From Tigriopus japonicus (Eukaryota > Arthropoda > Copepoda > Harpacticoida > Harpacticidae), in contig JAAGOF010000071.1 in NCBI GenBank assembly GCA_010645155.1, forward strand, positions 247,772 to 311,771: a DNA stretch of 64,000 bases, given 5' to 3'. Within the stretch, counting starts at the first letter, position 1; each line of letters begins with the position of its first letter. The notes below the pieces were generated by a model. The model searched no databases. It saw nothing but the letters and a program-made list of their open reading frames with translations, and was not told where the DNA came from. This document shows positions 39,596-52,600 of this stretch, in pieces. The translations under genes and the position numbers were made by a program.

Positions 39596-42500
39596 TTCTG
39601 GAATTGCTAGCCGTTCACGTCAATAGTTGTTCCATTCTCCCTTGTGTGTGTGTGCCACGAGAGTGGTGTGAGCGTGGAATCTTTGGGGAGAGAGAGTGAC
39701 TCTGATAAACCATTCCAAAAATGTTCAACCGTCCAAAAAGTGGAACAAATCACGAACACCATCAATTCAGAGCCACCGAGGGAACTTGGCACGGGCACAA
39801 AATGGCTATTTTCCAATTGAGTTCACAGCATCAATAACGTGCCCATTTTCATCCGAAACGGAACGACGAACTTGTTGCCATTTCCAGTTTGTATTCGAAT
39901 GAACCTAAACACCACGTCGCCTCATTGTTCTCCATTGTAATCCTATTATTGCATTGGCTATTGACGTTGGCACAAGAGTTGAATTGCATTTAAATCGAAA
40001 TCAATCGACTGATTCCAAGTTCACCACGAACGCGTGTGCCAGACCCAAATGATTCGCGTTCTGGACGTTGGCCATATCAAGCCAGCTTCCAATGACAGAT
40101 TTATTGAAGAACCCCAAGTTGAGCCCTGAAATTGGAAACTCTTTGACTCCTGAACGAGCGCGATAGTGTGTCTTGGGACAAAGTGAGGCTCGGGGTTTTA
40201 TTATTTCTCCTGGGGTTTCCCTCCATATTGGTGATTCACGGGAAAAGAAGTGTTGGAAGCATCCAACACGTGTTCCCCAGCCAGGTACCTTGTACATACA
40301 TACGTACCATGCGGCACAGACCCATGGAAGTCAGACACTACATCCAAAGCTGTGGGTAGTTTTTTTAAACAGTCCTCAGGAACGAAAGAAAGAGAGAGAT
40401 GCATGAAGTTCGATTACATTATGTTCTCGGTTTGATAGCCATAAGTTTCCCAAGCCCCTTTGTCGGCATGAGAGGGAAGCGTGGAAAAATTGATTTTCTG
40501 AATATTGACGCCCAAGAACAGAAGAAACAGGGGGCATCAAACTTGTAGGAGATAAGTTTCGTGCTGCTCCATGACCATGACCATGACCCGACCAGGACGG
40601 ACTAAATAATAACTTGGCGTTTATTTTGGTCGTCCCTCTTTGTAATTTGGTCGAGTCTCGTATTAGAATCAGAATTGCTGTGAGAACAAGTTCGGGTTCC
40701 GTTCATTTCGAGAGGGTTACTAGAGTTCTTGGTTTTGTTATCCCAATGAAAAGGCCCTTACGTCTGTTTTGCAGATTGTTCCTCGGGACGTCAAATACAT
40801 CTCAATCAGATTAGCCAGGAGTCCTAGATGTACAGTGCAGGAGAGGCCCTCGAGCTCTTGTTCTCGCTCTCTCTTTCTCACTCGCTGAGTTCAGGAATAT
40901 CGAAGCTCGTTTGTGTGTGTTCAAGAAGAAGTTTGATCTCGTTTTCGACACGTTTTGGTCACGTGCCAATGCTGGTCCAAGAGTCCCTATGTTTGAGGAG
41001 TAATCAGGGTAATCACACCCATTGTTGGAGCTCGCTCACTTTCAGCGAGCCATGATGATGGATTGAGAAGAGGAGGAGGAATACCAAAGGAGTTGGTTGT
41101 CCCCATGTTCGATAGGAGCATTTATAGTAGTACATGGAACACAGAAGTATGTCCGGGGTGGTTTTACTCGATCTTGTGTGCCAATGCTTCTAAGATCAGA
41201 TAGGCGAGACTTCAATGAAAAACGTCCAAGGGCTCCCGGCTAGAAATGGCTAAGAGCGTGGCGTGAGGACTGTAATCTTGAATTTCTTTATGACTACAGA
41301 TTGGAACCTCGGGAAATTAAGTCCGTGTCCCTTCGCACGAGGGACTCTGACTCAAAGGTTGAGACTTGGTCCACGATAAGGTTCAGAGTGGATCTTTTGT
41401 CATCTAGGAACTTCGAATTGACTTTCTTTTATCCCTGGGAGACGGTTCATCTAGTGGAAAAAAGAAGCAGGATGGAACCTCGTTATGGAAAGGTTCATTC
41501 ATATTGAGAAGGCCATTAACGGCGATCCTGTGAGTGCGTTAGTGCAGAGCTGATATGGTCGTAAGGAGAGAAGATCAAGGGTCTTCAAAGCAGAAGGCAT
41601 TTAAAGTTAAGAAGCAGATGGCTTTTGGAATTGAACAAACTTTTGCTGGCTTAAATATTTTGCTGAGAAAAAAAAAGTTTTTCCATCGAGAGCAGTTTCA
41701 TGGAACAGCGACGGTTGCTGTCTCTTTCTCTTAGAACTACTTCTTCGCTTCCCGTGTACGTACGAACGTAGGTACGTAGTTCTTTCGACGACTACTATTA
41801 CTACCAGTGCTACCTCTTCTTCTTCTCTCTACCTTCTTACATACATAGTTTTCCGACTTCTTCTTCTAGTGTTCGTTGTGTCCCATTCCGTTCCCCGCTT
41901 CAAATCGGAAAATCCATTCCAACAAAAGCGAGGGACGACAATGAGGGCGACGGCGACAACATAGGATGAGAGAATTCCCCAATGGGGACTTTCGCTCCAA
42001 AAGACACAAAGAAAAAGGTCCTTTGAGAAAGATTGGATTTGCATCAAAAAGTCATCGTGGCGCTTTGTGTCGCTGCCTTTGAGCCACACATTTCCTCGCC
42101 CAACCAGCCAGCACATCGCCTATGTTCCTACATTCGAGCGATTCACGTAGAAACACTAGTACGGAGTATGTAGTTAGGGAGTGCTCCGCATAGTCATACA
42201 AGTTTGCTTGTTCCATCGTTCTTTGGTACCAGAGGGAAAAAGAAGCACCTTCGCTTGGATCCAGATTCAGTTCTTGGAAATCAAAATGGGAAATCAGCCC
42301 GAAATCCAATCAGATGCTTGATCTCAGTTCTCTTGAACAAACACGTTTAATGACACGATAATATGGGCCTAAAGCAAGAAGCGACGCTTATCTTGATTCA
42401 ATGTCACGAAGAATGTATTTGTTCCCTTTTTTATAACTTTTGGGATTGAGCTCTTTGCGTCCTCTCATAGCTTTTAAGTTGATATGTAAAAAAAGGATCG

Positions 42501-43440
42501 TACAGCATATATAATCCTTGTTTAATATTTCGATATTCAAGACGAAAAGTTGTTCCACTGAAGAGATGATTTCGTTGTGATGAATGTTTTACAGTACACA
42601 CATGTCATTTCACCCCAACAACCACCCCTACGGCAAAAGAGCTTTTAAAAGAAAGAAAGAAAGAAAAACATCACCATCATCACCACAACCACCACCAATG
42701 CCAATCTTAGTCTTGCCTTTAGTTGCCTCACATGCAATGGAGTTGAAGGAGAAGACTATAAAGGGAAAGATGCAAAGAACTTAATCTTGAAACGAAATGA
42801 GTTTTTCTATGCTATGGTTGTTGCAAACCCACAGCCAATGAAGGAAAGAACGACCCAGAGAAAGAAAGAAAGAACGAAAGAAAGAGACAGAGAAGACGTG
42901 GGGAATGAGGTGGCACCAAAAATCCTTCAGAAAATGAATGTGCCAGGCCATTTAGGGTAGATGGTGGTAAGAGATGGGGGGATTACGTGGGAATTTGTTC
43001 AAAAGGTGACTCAAATTGAAAATGAGAACAGTCGTGGAATATCACCTTCAGCTGGGAAAGTGAGAATAAACTGTGGACACCAACTAACCACTAACCGACC
43101 AAGTTGGACATTTATGAGGCAATTTATTTCCAAAAAGGACACAAACAAGTTACGAACAAACGATTGAATCGAAATCTCGAAAGTCTTTGCACAGAGTCAC
43201 CTAACCCCAGGCAAAGGAGACATACTGAACATTAAATTTCACGCAATGTAATTTTTAATCCGCCACTTTTGTAACAGCCACAACAACAATCCAGCCAAAC
43301 TCATCAGACACTTTGTATGTATGTGTGTGAGTGTGCAAAGAATGTTCCCGATGAGTCGGAGAACTGTTTGCGGTTCGTTAGTGGTAGTTACCATGACTCG
43401 CCGGGAGCATCTTGCATGTCATCTGTAAAGGGAATCATGA

Positions 43441-43446
43441 TTTATT
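43441..43446 (-). promoter_or_regulatory. Possible polyadenylation signal overlapping the Lim1 stop codon
   Basis: On the - strand the hexamer AATAAA spans the TAA stop of exon 6. Such an overlap would give a very short 3' untranslated region. Another AATAAA on the same strand at 43128-43123 is an equally reasonable candidate. Confidence 0.3.
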
Positions 43447-43683
43447 TCCCAACGTAGGTATGGCAAATAGCTCCGAGAAAGGCCAACTCATCATTACCTC
43501 GTTGTAGGAAGGTCGAAGAGCCGCACGATAACGACGACGATGACATCGGAGTCAAATTTTCGTAGCCATCTCGACGAGGATGTTCAAGTTCCTCCGAATT
43601 CCCGAAATCGAACCCTATCGAGGGATGATGCCCGAAGGAGGAATTATCACAGCTGATTTGGTTGGGTTTTTGTGGCTTTGGGC
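43442..43683 (-). CDS. Lim1: Lim1 exon 6 (C-terminus, probable last exon)
   Basis: The acceptor ends CTTTTTGTAG and the frame continues in phase to a TAA at 43444-43442. The encoded tail is Ser/Pro/Asn-rich. A donor-like CGAG/GTAATG lies near the end, so the true C-terminus could instead lie in a further exon; no convincing one was found downstream. Confidence 0.68.
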
Positions 43684-46600
43684 CTACAAAAAGAAACACA
43701 CATATTCATGGGCAATCTTGGATTGAATTGTTATATCCATGGCAATGGTATTTACATTTCCGATAGCTCTGGCAGAAAAAAAGCCTTGGGAGAGGTCATA
43801 AAATCTTTACTATTCCCCCGAATGAGAGTAATCATTTCAGGCCGTAAAAAAGATCGAGAGCAATGAAATTGCCTACTTCTCCTCCTCCTCATCGTCGTTG
43901 TCGTCGTCGGTGTGAGTACAAAAGTCCCAAATACGGACAAGGGCAGGTTGGCCACCCTGTTTGTGTCAGACCCAGGGAAGAAACCATTCCCATCATGACT
44001 GCGGCAATCCATGGATAGTAAGTGAGCTTAAGCGGTTTTGTGCAAGTAGTCAAGTACACACGCATACATACGATACGTACGTAGGTACAACATCCACACT
44101 TAACATCAAGGGAGATGGTGAATGTGTCTGGGTGGTGGCCCATTTTGCTCCCTTCATTTTCTTACGCTCTACGTACAGTAGTTCGCTTCCCTGACCTCAA
44201 AAAGTGGAGCAATTTTGCCGTTCAAAGAAAAAGAAGCTAGCGCCTTGGAGATCATAATTTGGCGCCAGCATGCAAGAGGTTTAAAATCAAACTTAAATAG
44301 GCATCAAGTGGGCCAACACGCATTTACCGACCGTCCACTCATCCATACATCGGTTCAAGTGGTGATGGAGATGGCCAAGATGAGTTCATACTCAAATTGT
44401 CCGTCATGCCATGGGAAAAATACCCAAGCCCGGTTTCAACGACCCCTTTGTGCTCACGGGTCAAGAACTTCAAAATCCAATGTCCATCAACAAACCAAGT
44501 TCTAACAAGTTTCGTTTTGATTGAGCCTCTTACCTGGCCTTGAAACCTTGGACGAAGAGCCATCCAGGGGTTGTCGGCATTGTTGGTCTTGGTCTAAAGG
44601 TGCACACGGGATGTAGGACGAGTTTGATAATGAAAGGGGTGAGCACGAAGCGGATGAGGAAAAGCCGTAGATACCAAATTCAGTTGAGGGTCGACCCTCG
44701 TGAAAGTGGAATCGATTGTCCATGTCGAATTCACGCAATTTTTGTCCCCTGGCTCCGAAAAAGAACTTTCCCCGCGTCGTGGGCGTTTGTTTCATTCGTC
44801 TTTCTTTACTGCGTTTGTTCTGAAACCAAACCTGGAAAGAGGACCAAAAGAAGAAAACCAAGGGTTAAACGAAGAGAAACTTGTTCAAATTTGCTGCTTC
44901 AGTCAGTCTCGTAAATAGAGGTAAAGTGCCTGAAAGACATGGTTTATGGTTGTCTACGTAAACGTAAACCGACATTTTGACAATTCCACAAGAGAACACT
45001 CGCAGCGCTTCTTGACACTGGCAAAGGGTGCCTGCCAGTGGTTAGTTTAGTCACTCCATCCCAACCAAAGCCCTAATTCATGCCGTGAAAGCTCATTTTC
45101 CTAATGAAGATGCCGAGACTTTTTTTCCCTTCCATCCACATGTAACCCATGTACTTGTCCCTCAATTCGAGGAATGGTCAGACACCCTGCTCGGTTGGCA
45201 ATCAGCCGTGCATGACTGGTTGGTAGGTGGATTTTTTTTTCTCTCCTCTCTCCATAAATGGTCAAGTGAGTGGCAGGCAAGCGAGCACCGAGAAAGAGGC
45301 GTTTTGAAGCCCTCAAGATGAATTCTCATGCCTCAACCCTGTCCCATAAGTCAAGTGATGTAACTGAAAAGAAGAGATAACTCCTGGGATGGCTTGGCCA
45401 AAAATTGTCCACCGGGATGTCAAGATGGTGCGACGATAGTCCAACCCCCGTCGTTTAGAGAGTTTCTCGCACTCTCATCGGGCTCGAGCACGTTCACATC
45501 TTACTTCAAGAAGAAGGGGAAACGACCCAAACTGATTTTATGAAGATGTCAAGAGGGACCAACGAGAACCAGCTTTGGACAGGTTCATCTTCCTAGTGTT
45601 GTTAGGGTATTGGGTAGGTTCCCTTTACTTCAGCTTGTCTACATAGTGGGTGAGTGTGACAGAATCAAGCTCGAATGGAATATTTTTGTTCACGGTCCCA
45701 AGATAAATGACGTTAGAATCAACATTCCCTTGGAACTCGCGAGAGGAATACAAAACGGATTGGACATTGACTGGTCTTTTTTCTTCTTTTTTCAGAATGG
45801 ATGGTTGGACGGATTTCCATGGTTCTATCAAAAGTTCACCCAAAGGTATCCCAACCCTTTATTTGAGCTGCGCAGTTGAGATATCTAGGTCCCGAATTCA
45901 TGTGAATGGTGTTTTTTTGCTTTGGTTTCTTTGACTTTGCTCATTGCGGAGGATGGAAGCTAAAGCGACGAGGCCGCCCGCTGAGAAAGACAAGACAGGG
46001 GAATAAGTCAGCTGTAGCAAGATGACAGAGAAGCTCATCACGAGTTCAATCAAGTTAAATGTTCCTTGTATTAGTAACCACGGCTTCTCTCTCTCTCTCT
46101 CTCTTTCTAATCTGGCCATCACAGGGGTGAAGCGATAGATCCGAGTTTTGGGCTTTGGCCTGGAAGGATCCAACCACCACAACCATCAACCTTCCCCAGC
46201 TTCGACTCACCATTGCCACCAACAGGCTGAGGTCTGAAGGAAGCCTCGTCATTGTATCTGTTATCACAGCAGGATTCGAGCATGAAACAAGGAGACCTTG
46301 GCGGTGGTACTCTTGTTCAAACCAGGGGAAACCATGACTTCTTTCCTTTGGCAACACTAACATTTGGCTACTACTGTATTGTAGTAGTGGACGTGGCGAA
46401 CTCACTACTCTTCAGATTTCATGGCTACGTACTACAAACGCCAGTGGCTGAGTGGTGGGAGAATGAACGAGAAGAGAAAGACCAAAGAAGCGAAACAAAC
46501 CCCCGACTATTTGACCTCAGAGCCCTTTGAAGTCCATACGCAATTCTCTGTGGGTTTCCGAGGTGCACACACACACACACACAGCTACTACCATTCACCG

Positions 46601-49600
46601 AAACAGAGAGAAAAGGAAGAAGCCCTCTCGGACATGGAGGCATTTGCTTAGCTTCCCTGCAAACTTCTCCACTAACTTTTCTGATGGATTGACTCTTCGT
46701 GAAGAAATGACAGGATTGCAACATTTCTTGACGTCGGCGAATTGCACAGCAAAAACCAACAACCGCCTCCCTCCCTCACTTCACTCACTCTTCCCTTCAG
46801 TCAACTTCTTCTTCTTCTTTGTGGGTGGTGTAATTTGGCATTTGCATCTACTCGCCCCGGCATGGTTGGCGTTTCAGTTGTTCTTTTTTCCATGGTATCT
46901 ATTTTCCGATACAGCTCTTTGATTGAAAATGCATGAGGTCGTTCGAGCTCTTGTCCCAACCTTCATCTCTTTCTCTTTGTTCCTCGTTGTTCATAGCTTG
47001 TTCCTCTTGTTCCTTCTTTTCGTGCTCGTCAGTCCAGTGACCTGCTAACGTTTCCGAGATGCATCTTAAGAGATTACCAATGGTGGGATCAATGTGTGAT
47101 TGGGAAATAGGGATGATCCCAGGGGCACAAAACCAGTTCAGATCTGACCTCTTTTTCGCTACGCCAGTTCCAAACATGTTCCATTTGATTTAGTCGTGAG
47201 GACAAGCCAGATGAGATGTCCATCTCAGGAAGAATCCTAAGGGCCCTGTTTACTGCACTCTTTACCTTTGCACCTAATTCAGTGTAAAGTGCAGCAATTG
47301 TAAGACCCTTCCTGTTCGACCGAGAGTCGATCTCATGGAGCATCAAGTGTATTCGTGCATGAAAATAGAACTTGTTTGTCCAAGAGTCGACCAAGCGAAT
47401 CTGAAGAAAACAAGTGGCCCGCATTGAAACCGAATATGGCATTGTTTATTCTATACAGGGCTGAGCATCCTTTTATTTCGATTCTACAAGAGAACAAAGC
47501 ATCCGCCGAGATATTGATCTTCGAGTGGTGTGATTTTCAATTTCCCACTACGTCATTTCTAGCTACCGCAGTTCTAAAAGGGAACAAGTGCAATGTACAT
47601 AAGTGTTGTATTCATGTGTTGTGAGCTCTTTTACAGGGATGGTGGAGTCCTCCTGCAGAAAGTCCCAATGACATTTTGTGAATTCCTCAAACCTAAGTCG
47701 ACATATCCCCGTGATCTTATTTGATCTTTTTCATGTTTGGAACTCCAGGGATTCTCCGTCGGGTCATGGGATCTAAATTCATCCAACAGGTAATTGTTTG
47801 ACATGTGGATGGTGATACCCATTCTCCTCCCAACAATAGAGAGAAGCGATTCAGCCATTTTTACGACTGAATCGACATTTCAGATGGGGGCGAGATTAAA
47901 TTCCAGATTTGAGCTGGGATCTCTATTGAACGGTGCTTCCAATTCACCTTCCTACGAACATGTGAGTGTGCATAACAGGTCTTGGAATTGCTTTAGTCAC
48001 TACCAAGACGAAGGAAGATCATCACAATCTGATCTCGGGGCTTTCAGAGTTCAATTCAGGAGAAACTTTCCGAATTCTTCCGACCATTACGTATCTATTC
48101 CCTCGCTCACGCAATGTTCTCAGTGACACCTTCAAAGAATCTTCTAATTGCTGAGTGGAAATGAATTGTGCACTAATTACCGTTCTAACACGTCATGAGA
48201 TCTTTGTTTGTGGGTGCCACCACCGTGCCTTTACTATGAACCAACCACCCAGCTTATAGTGAACATAGGTGTGTTCTCGCACGCACACATACGATATTGC
48301 ACCAAGAGCAATCACGGATGCCGACTCCACTTCTCTGTTCTAATCTTCAAGAACCCCGTTTTTGAAGCCCTCGCGTTGAATTACGCCTCGCTCTAATTAA
48401 GCATGTCAATGACATAAGACCCTTAAGGTCAAAGCGATTATGGTAGAACGCAGGTAGGCCTCGATTTATCAGATCAAGACGCGCATAACAAGATCTAAAA
48501 TGGATCAGTTTGAAAACGATTTTTTAAAATAAATCATAACCATCCATTTTGAGCTGTACATGAAGATGATAATCATGATGGTTAGTGTTGCCTAAGAAGA
48601 CATTTTGATGCCTATTCCAAGGCTCCGGAGGCAAATCCCTTTGCTGGTGGTGAGAGTAACAATCCCGTCAACGGAGGCTTCCGCTGAATCACACCCCACT
48701 AACTAACTAACGCTATATACCTAAAGTAACGAATACGAAAAGGCAAAGGAAGGAGACGACGAGAGGGATCTTTCGGTGGTGTGAAACTCGTCAATCAATA
48801 TGTCTTCATTTTACTTGAGAGCCAAGAGGATGAATCATCATAGCATATTTCAGACGGTGAAGGCCATTGAACACCATCAGGGATGTCATGCTGGAGCCAC
48901 ACACACACCTGGTTGAATGGGCTCAAGATCACTATTATGCCACACAATCATAGCTAAAGACTTGAGTGACGTGCACAACAGCCAATGATGATGATGAAGA
49001 AGAGTGCTTGTTTCCGCTTCCGAATCCATCATCAGAAGTTCAGAACGCATTCCCTCGACAACGAAAAGGCGCTAGGCTTTAAAATCTTGGTAGTGGAAGT
49101 CGTGTCTCATCATTGCCACAAGTGATACGTTGATAGCAATCATTATCAGTACTATTATGATTATGATTATCACTGTTCCCGTCGCAATATTCATGACACT
49201 CCCCGAGTTGACAGTTTCAAGAACGCTATTGCTGTGGGAGATGTGCACGTACATACGTAGAACGAACGGATGGATTGTCTACGTCGTTGACGAGGTGTGA
49301 TTTTGACGAGCACTTGACGTAATCACATTTTGAATGGAGAAGAGAAAGAATCCACTAGTTTTATCAAAGATCAATGTCACTTACCTGAATGACTCTCATG
49401 GGTAGTTCCGTTTCCTTGGCGAGTTGCTCTCGTATGTGACGACTAGGTTTCGGCGTTTGAGCAAACGTGGACTTCAATAGTTCCAATTGTTTAGCCTTGA
49501 TCGTGGTCCTGGGTCCTCTTCTCTTGTTCCCTCCATTTCCGTCGTCCACTTCGTGAGGATCAGTGGAACCACCGCAAGGTGGGCTTTTCTTTTCGCCCTC

Positions 49601-52600
49601 ATCTAAAACACATGATTCAATACTAACGGCTCAGGTACACACTGGATTAGTCATGCAAAAAGAACCACAAGCCAGCACTCAACCAAAATGCCACAAAAAG
49701 CCATTTCACGAAATTGGCCATGATGACTTTGTTGTCACATTCGATTTCTGACACTCGTTCTGCCTCTGTTGAGGCAACACACCCACCAAATAAATGTTTG
49801 AACCAATTCCCCCTCACAGGGAGGTCAGTGGCTCATTTGTAAGTCTGATCTGATGCTTAGCACATGATTTACCTGGCTCAACATCCGTGGCATTCTTCAC
49901 ATTCGATAGAGAATCGATATGATGAACCAATTCAGATGTTCGATGGTCAAGGGGAAATGGTGGCTGCTGGTATTGGCAGGGGAATTCGTGGGGCGAATTC
50001 GATGACGATGACGGAGAGATCAATTCCAGGGACGACGAGATGATCGAATGTGAGGACGATGGTTGCTGTTCTTCTTGTGTGTTTGGCAATGACTTATTGG
50101 GTGAGGACTCCTCTGCCGGTGATAGATTGAGATGGGCACGGATGAATCTGTCATTCTCTTCCGTGTAATCATCCCCTTCTTCCTCACAATCTGCGAATAA
50201 AAACTCTAGTTTACTGGTTTGGTCAAATGTCTACTCAATGAATCCATTAGCAATAGGCTTTGACCAGGAATGTTGTGTGCCATCTTCCTCCCCGTCTAAG
50301 TACGTACCTATCAAACGTTAGATTGGCCTATGGTCCATACCGTCAGTGCGGTGGTTTATGTTTGGATTGGCATTCCAATCAGAGATTGGCAGCACATACA
50401 AAACTGCCTCCTAACTGGAGGGCAATTTCCCCCAAACCACCACTTTAAATGGAAAAACGGTTCCCTTCCAGTCATTCAAAGCTCTCAGGTCCAAGGAAGG
50501 CAGGGCACGTTTGTTGCCCGTTGATCCCGCTCCTCCTATTATTTGCATTATTTTCCCAACTGATTTTGATTGATGGAAGTTGATGAAAACTCGATTTTCT
50601 GTCGTTTTACATGATTGATCGGTGCGAGCATTGTGGTTGGAGTCAAGCAAGAAGCAGCAATCTTCTTCTTCCTCTCTCTCTCTCTTTCTCTCTCCTTCTT
50701 TCCTCGAACGTCACATCGTGGGGAGGAAGAAGAATCAGGCATGTTATTCTCTCATTCAACCGCAGTTTTGGTTTTTGGACGAGAAAACGAACAACCACTG
50801 ACTGTGCTCGTCCAAGAACGAACTTGTTCTCTTCTCCAGCCCCACCAACAAGAGCAACAACGGTGGCATGAATGAATCTCTTTTGAGTGAATTACCACCA
50901 CCATGATACTAGAATGTCGACTAGAGACTGTTACCGCAAAGAAGGTTGAATGATATCGAGAGCAGCCTCTGGTGTCCAAAAGAGACCACCAGCCTTTCAC
51001 CACGAATGGACTAGAGCACTACCAAGAGCAGTCGTCCACACAACAAAGCCTTCCACATGCATATCCCCTAATACATACACGCACACTTTACATTGGAGCG
51101 ACTTCTTCCTTTTCACGTTCCGTTTTTCGTGGTGAGGACAAGATCGAGATTTGCGGTCAGGTTGACAACATGACAAAAAGACATTCGCTCGAAATTGGTT
51201 TGTTTTCAATCTGGACATGATGATTGATCATTTACTTGGGTGCCATCTTGTTCTCAATTATCAGTACTTGTTGGCTTATGTAAAACGACAACTAATTGGC
51301 TCGAATATGTGGACCTTGAACCAACCGAAATCATGCAGAGCTGTACCAAACTCACGACATCTTGACATTTGATCCCCCACGAGTCATTATGAATTCATGA
51401 AAGCTGCAAAATCAAACTCGGACGCACTCCACGCCATAATGAAAGTATTCAAGTATTCATACACCCATAAAGTGAAGGTAAACAAACCTTGATTGTTCGT
51501 CATGTCAAGCACGCCTATTCTACTGTAGCTAGCTAAAATAAATGGCGAATAAAATGCCTCTAATAGTTTGCAGGGGACGGGAGGAGGTGGGCACTTTACA
51601 ATCCGGTTCCAATTTGACCGCAACATCCCAGAAGGCTAGTGACTACTATACACTTTAGAGTCTGATCGAATGCATATTAAATCAAGCACGGCTAAGTGCA
51701 GTTGTGATGATGGCATGTGCTACGTAGCATTGCGCCCTCCCTTGATGATTGCTTTTTATTAGTCTGATTTTCATGTCCCTGTCAAGGCACACATTTTTGG
51801 CTTTCATGGCATGCCTCTTTATTAATTGTATCTTGTTAATAGCCTCGTTTTGATATATTTGTCACATGTTCCCAGACTCGGGCCTGAGTTACTATTATGT
51901 TTAACGACAATTTTATTGGACCGATTTGACAGGAAGCCATTGTCTTCACTGAAATGAAGCTAATGGATGGCTCCGTGCGACATTCATCGACTTGCCTCTT
52001 AAAGTCGAGTAAACAAGAGATTTCTTACCGTAAAAATAGACATTGTTGCTTTGATTATTGAGAACATGCGTGATGTAATCATCTTTGCAAACAAATGCGC
52101 CATCCATCATGACAAACAATTTATCTCCGGTGTTGAGCTGACGCTTACACATGACGCAGGTGAAACAGGTGAGATGGAATATTCGCTCTCTGGCTTTTCT
52201 CACCATGTCATTGGGAAGAATCACATTTTGGCATCCACTGCAACGGGGCCCATATCGTCTGTGGAGAGAGAAAAAACCGAAGTGATTTTTGAGGGAAAGG
52301 GTGAGATCTTGTATACACAAGCATGACATTTCAATTTCTGAGACCGACCGAGAGTGTGCTTTGTGTGGTAAATTTCGGTGGCCTCGCCTCGCAACCCTTT
52401 AAAAAAGTAAAAAAGAAGTTTTCGCCCACTCCGTCTTTCCATTATTGTGTCCACCACAACAGTTCAAGGAGTCCAACTTCCCTTCTCTTTTTTTCTTCTT
52501 TCTTTAAAGCGACACAATTCCAAACTTAAAAGCCTTCAAAGGGAGAGATTTATGAGGTTCCTTTTTCAAGTTGCCCCAAAAACGAAACCCTTCAATGTGA

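Larger units (their letters stand above)
36868..43440. other. Spacer between copy B and Lim1
   Basis: About 6.6 kb separates the 5' end of copy B from the stop codon of Lim1, both on the - strand. It should contain the promoter of copy B and the 3' untranslated region of Lim1. A 163-residue frame on the + strand (37545-38036) contains Phe runs and a TTCG-repeat product and appears spurious. No other gene is seen. Confidence 0.55.
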
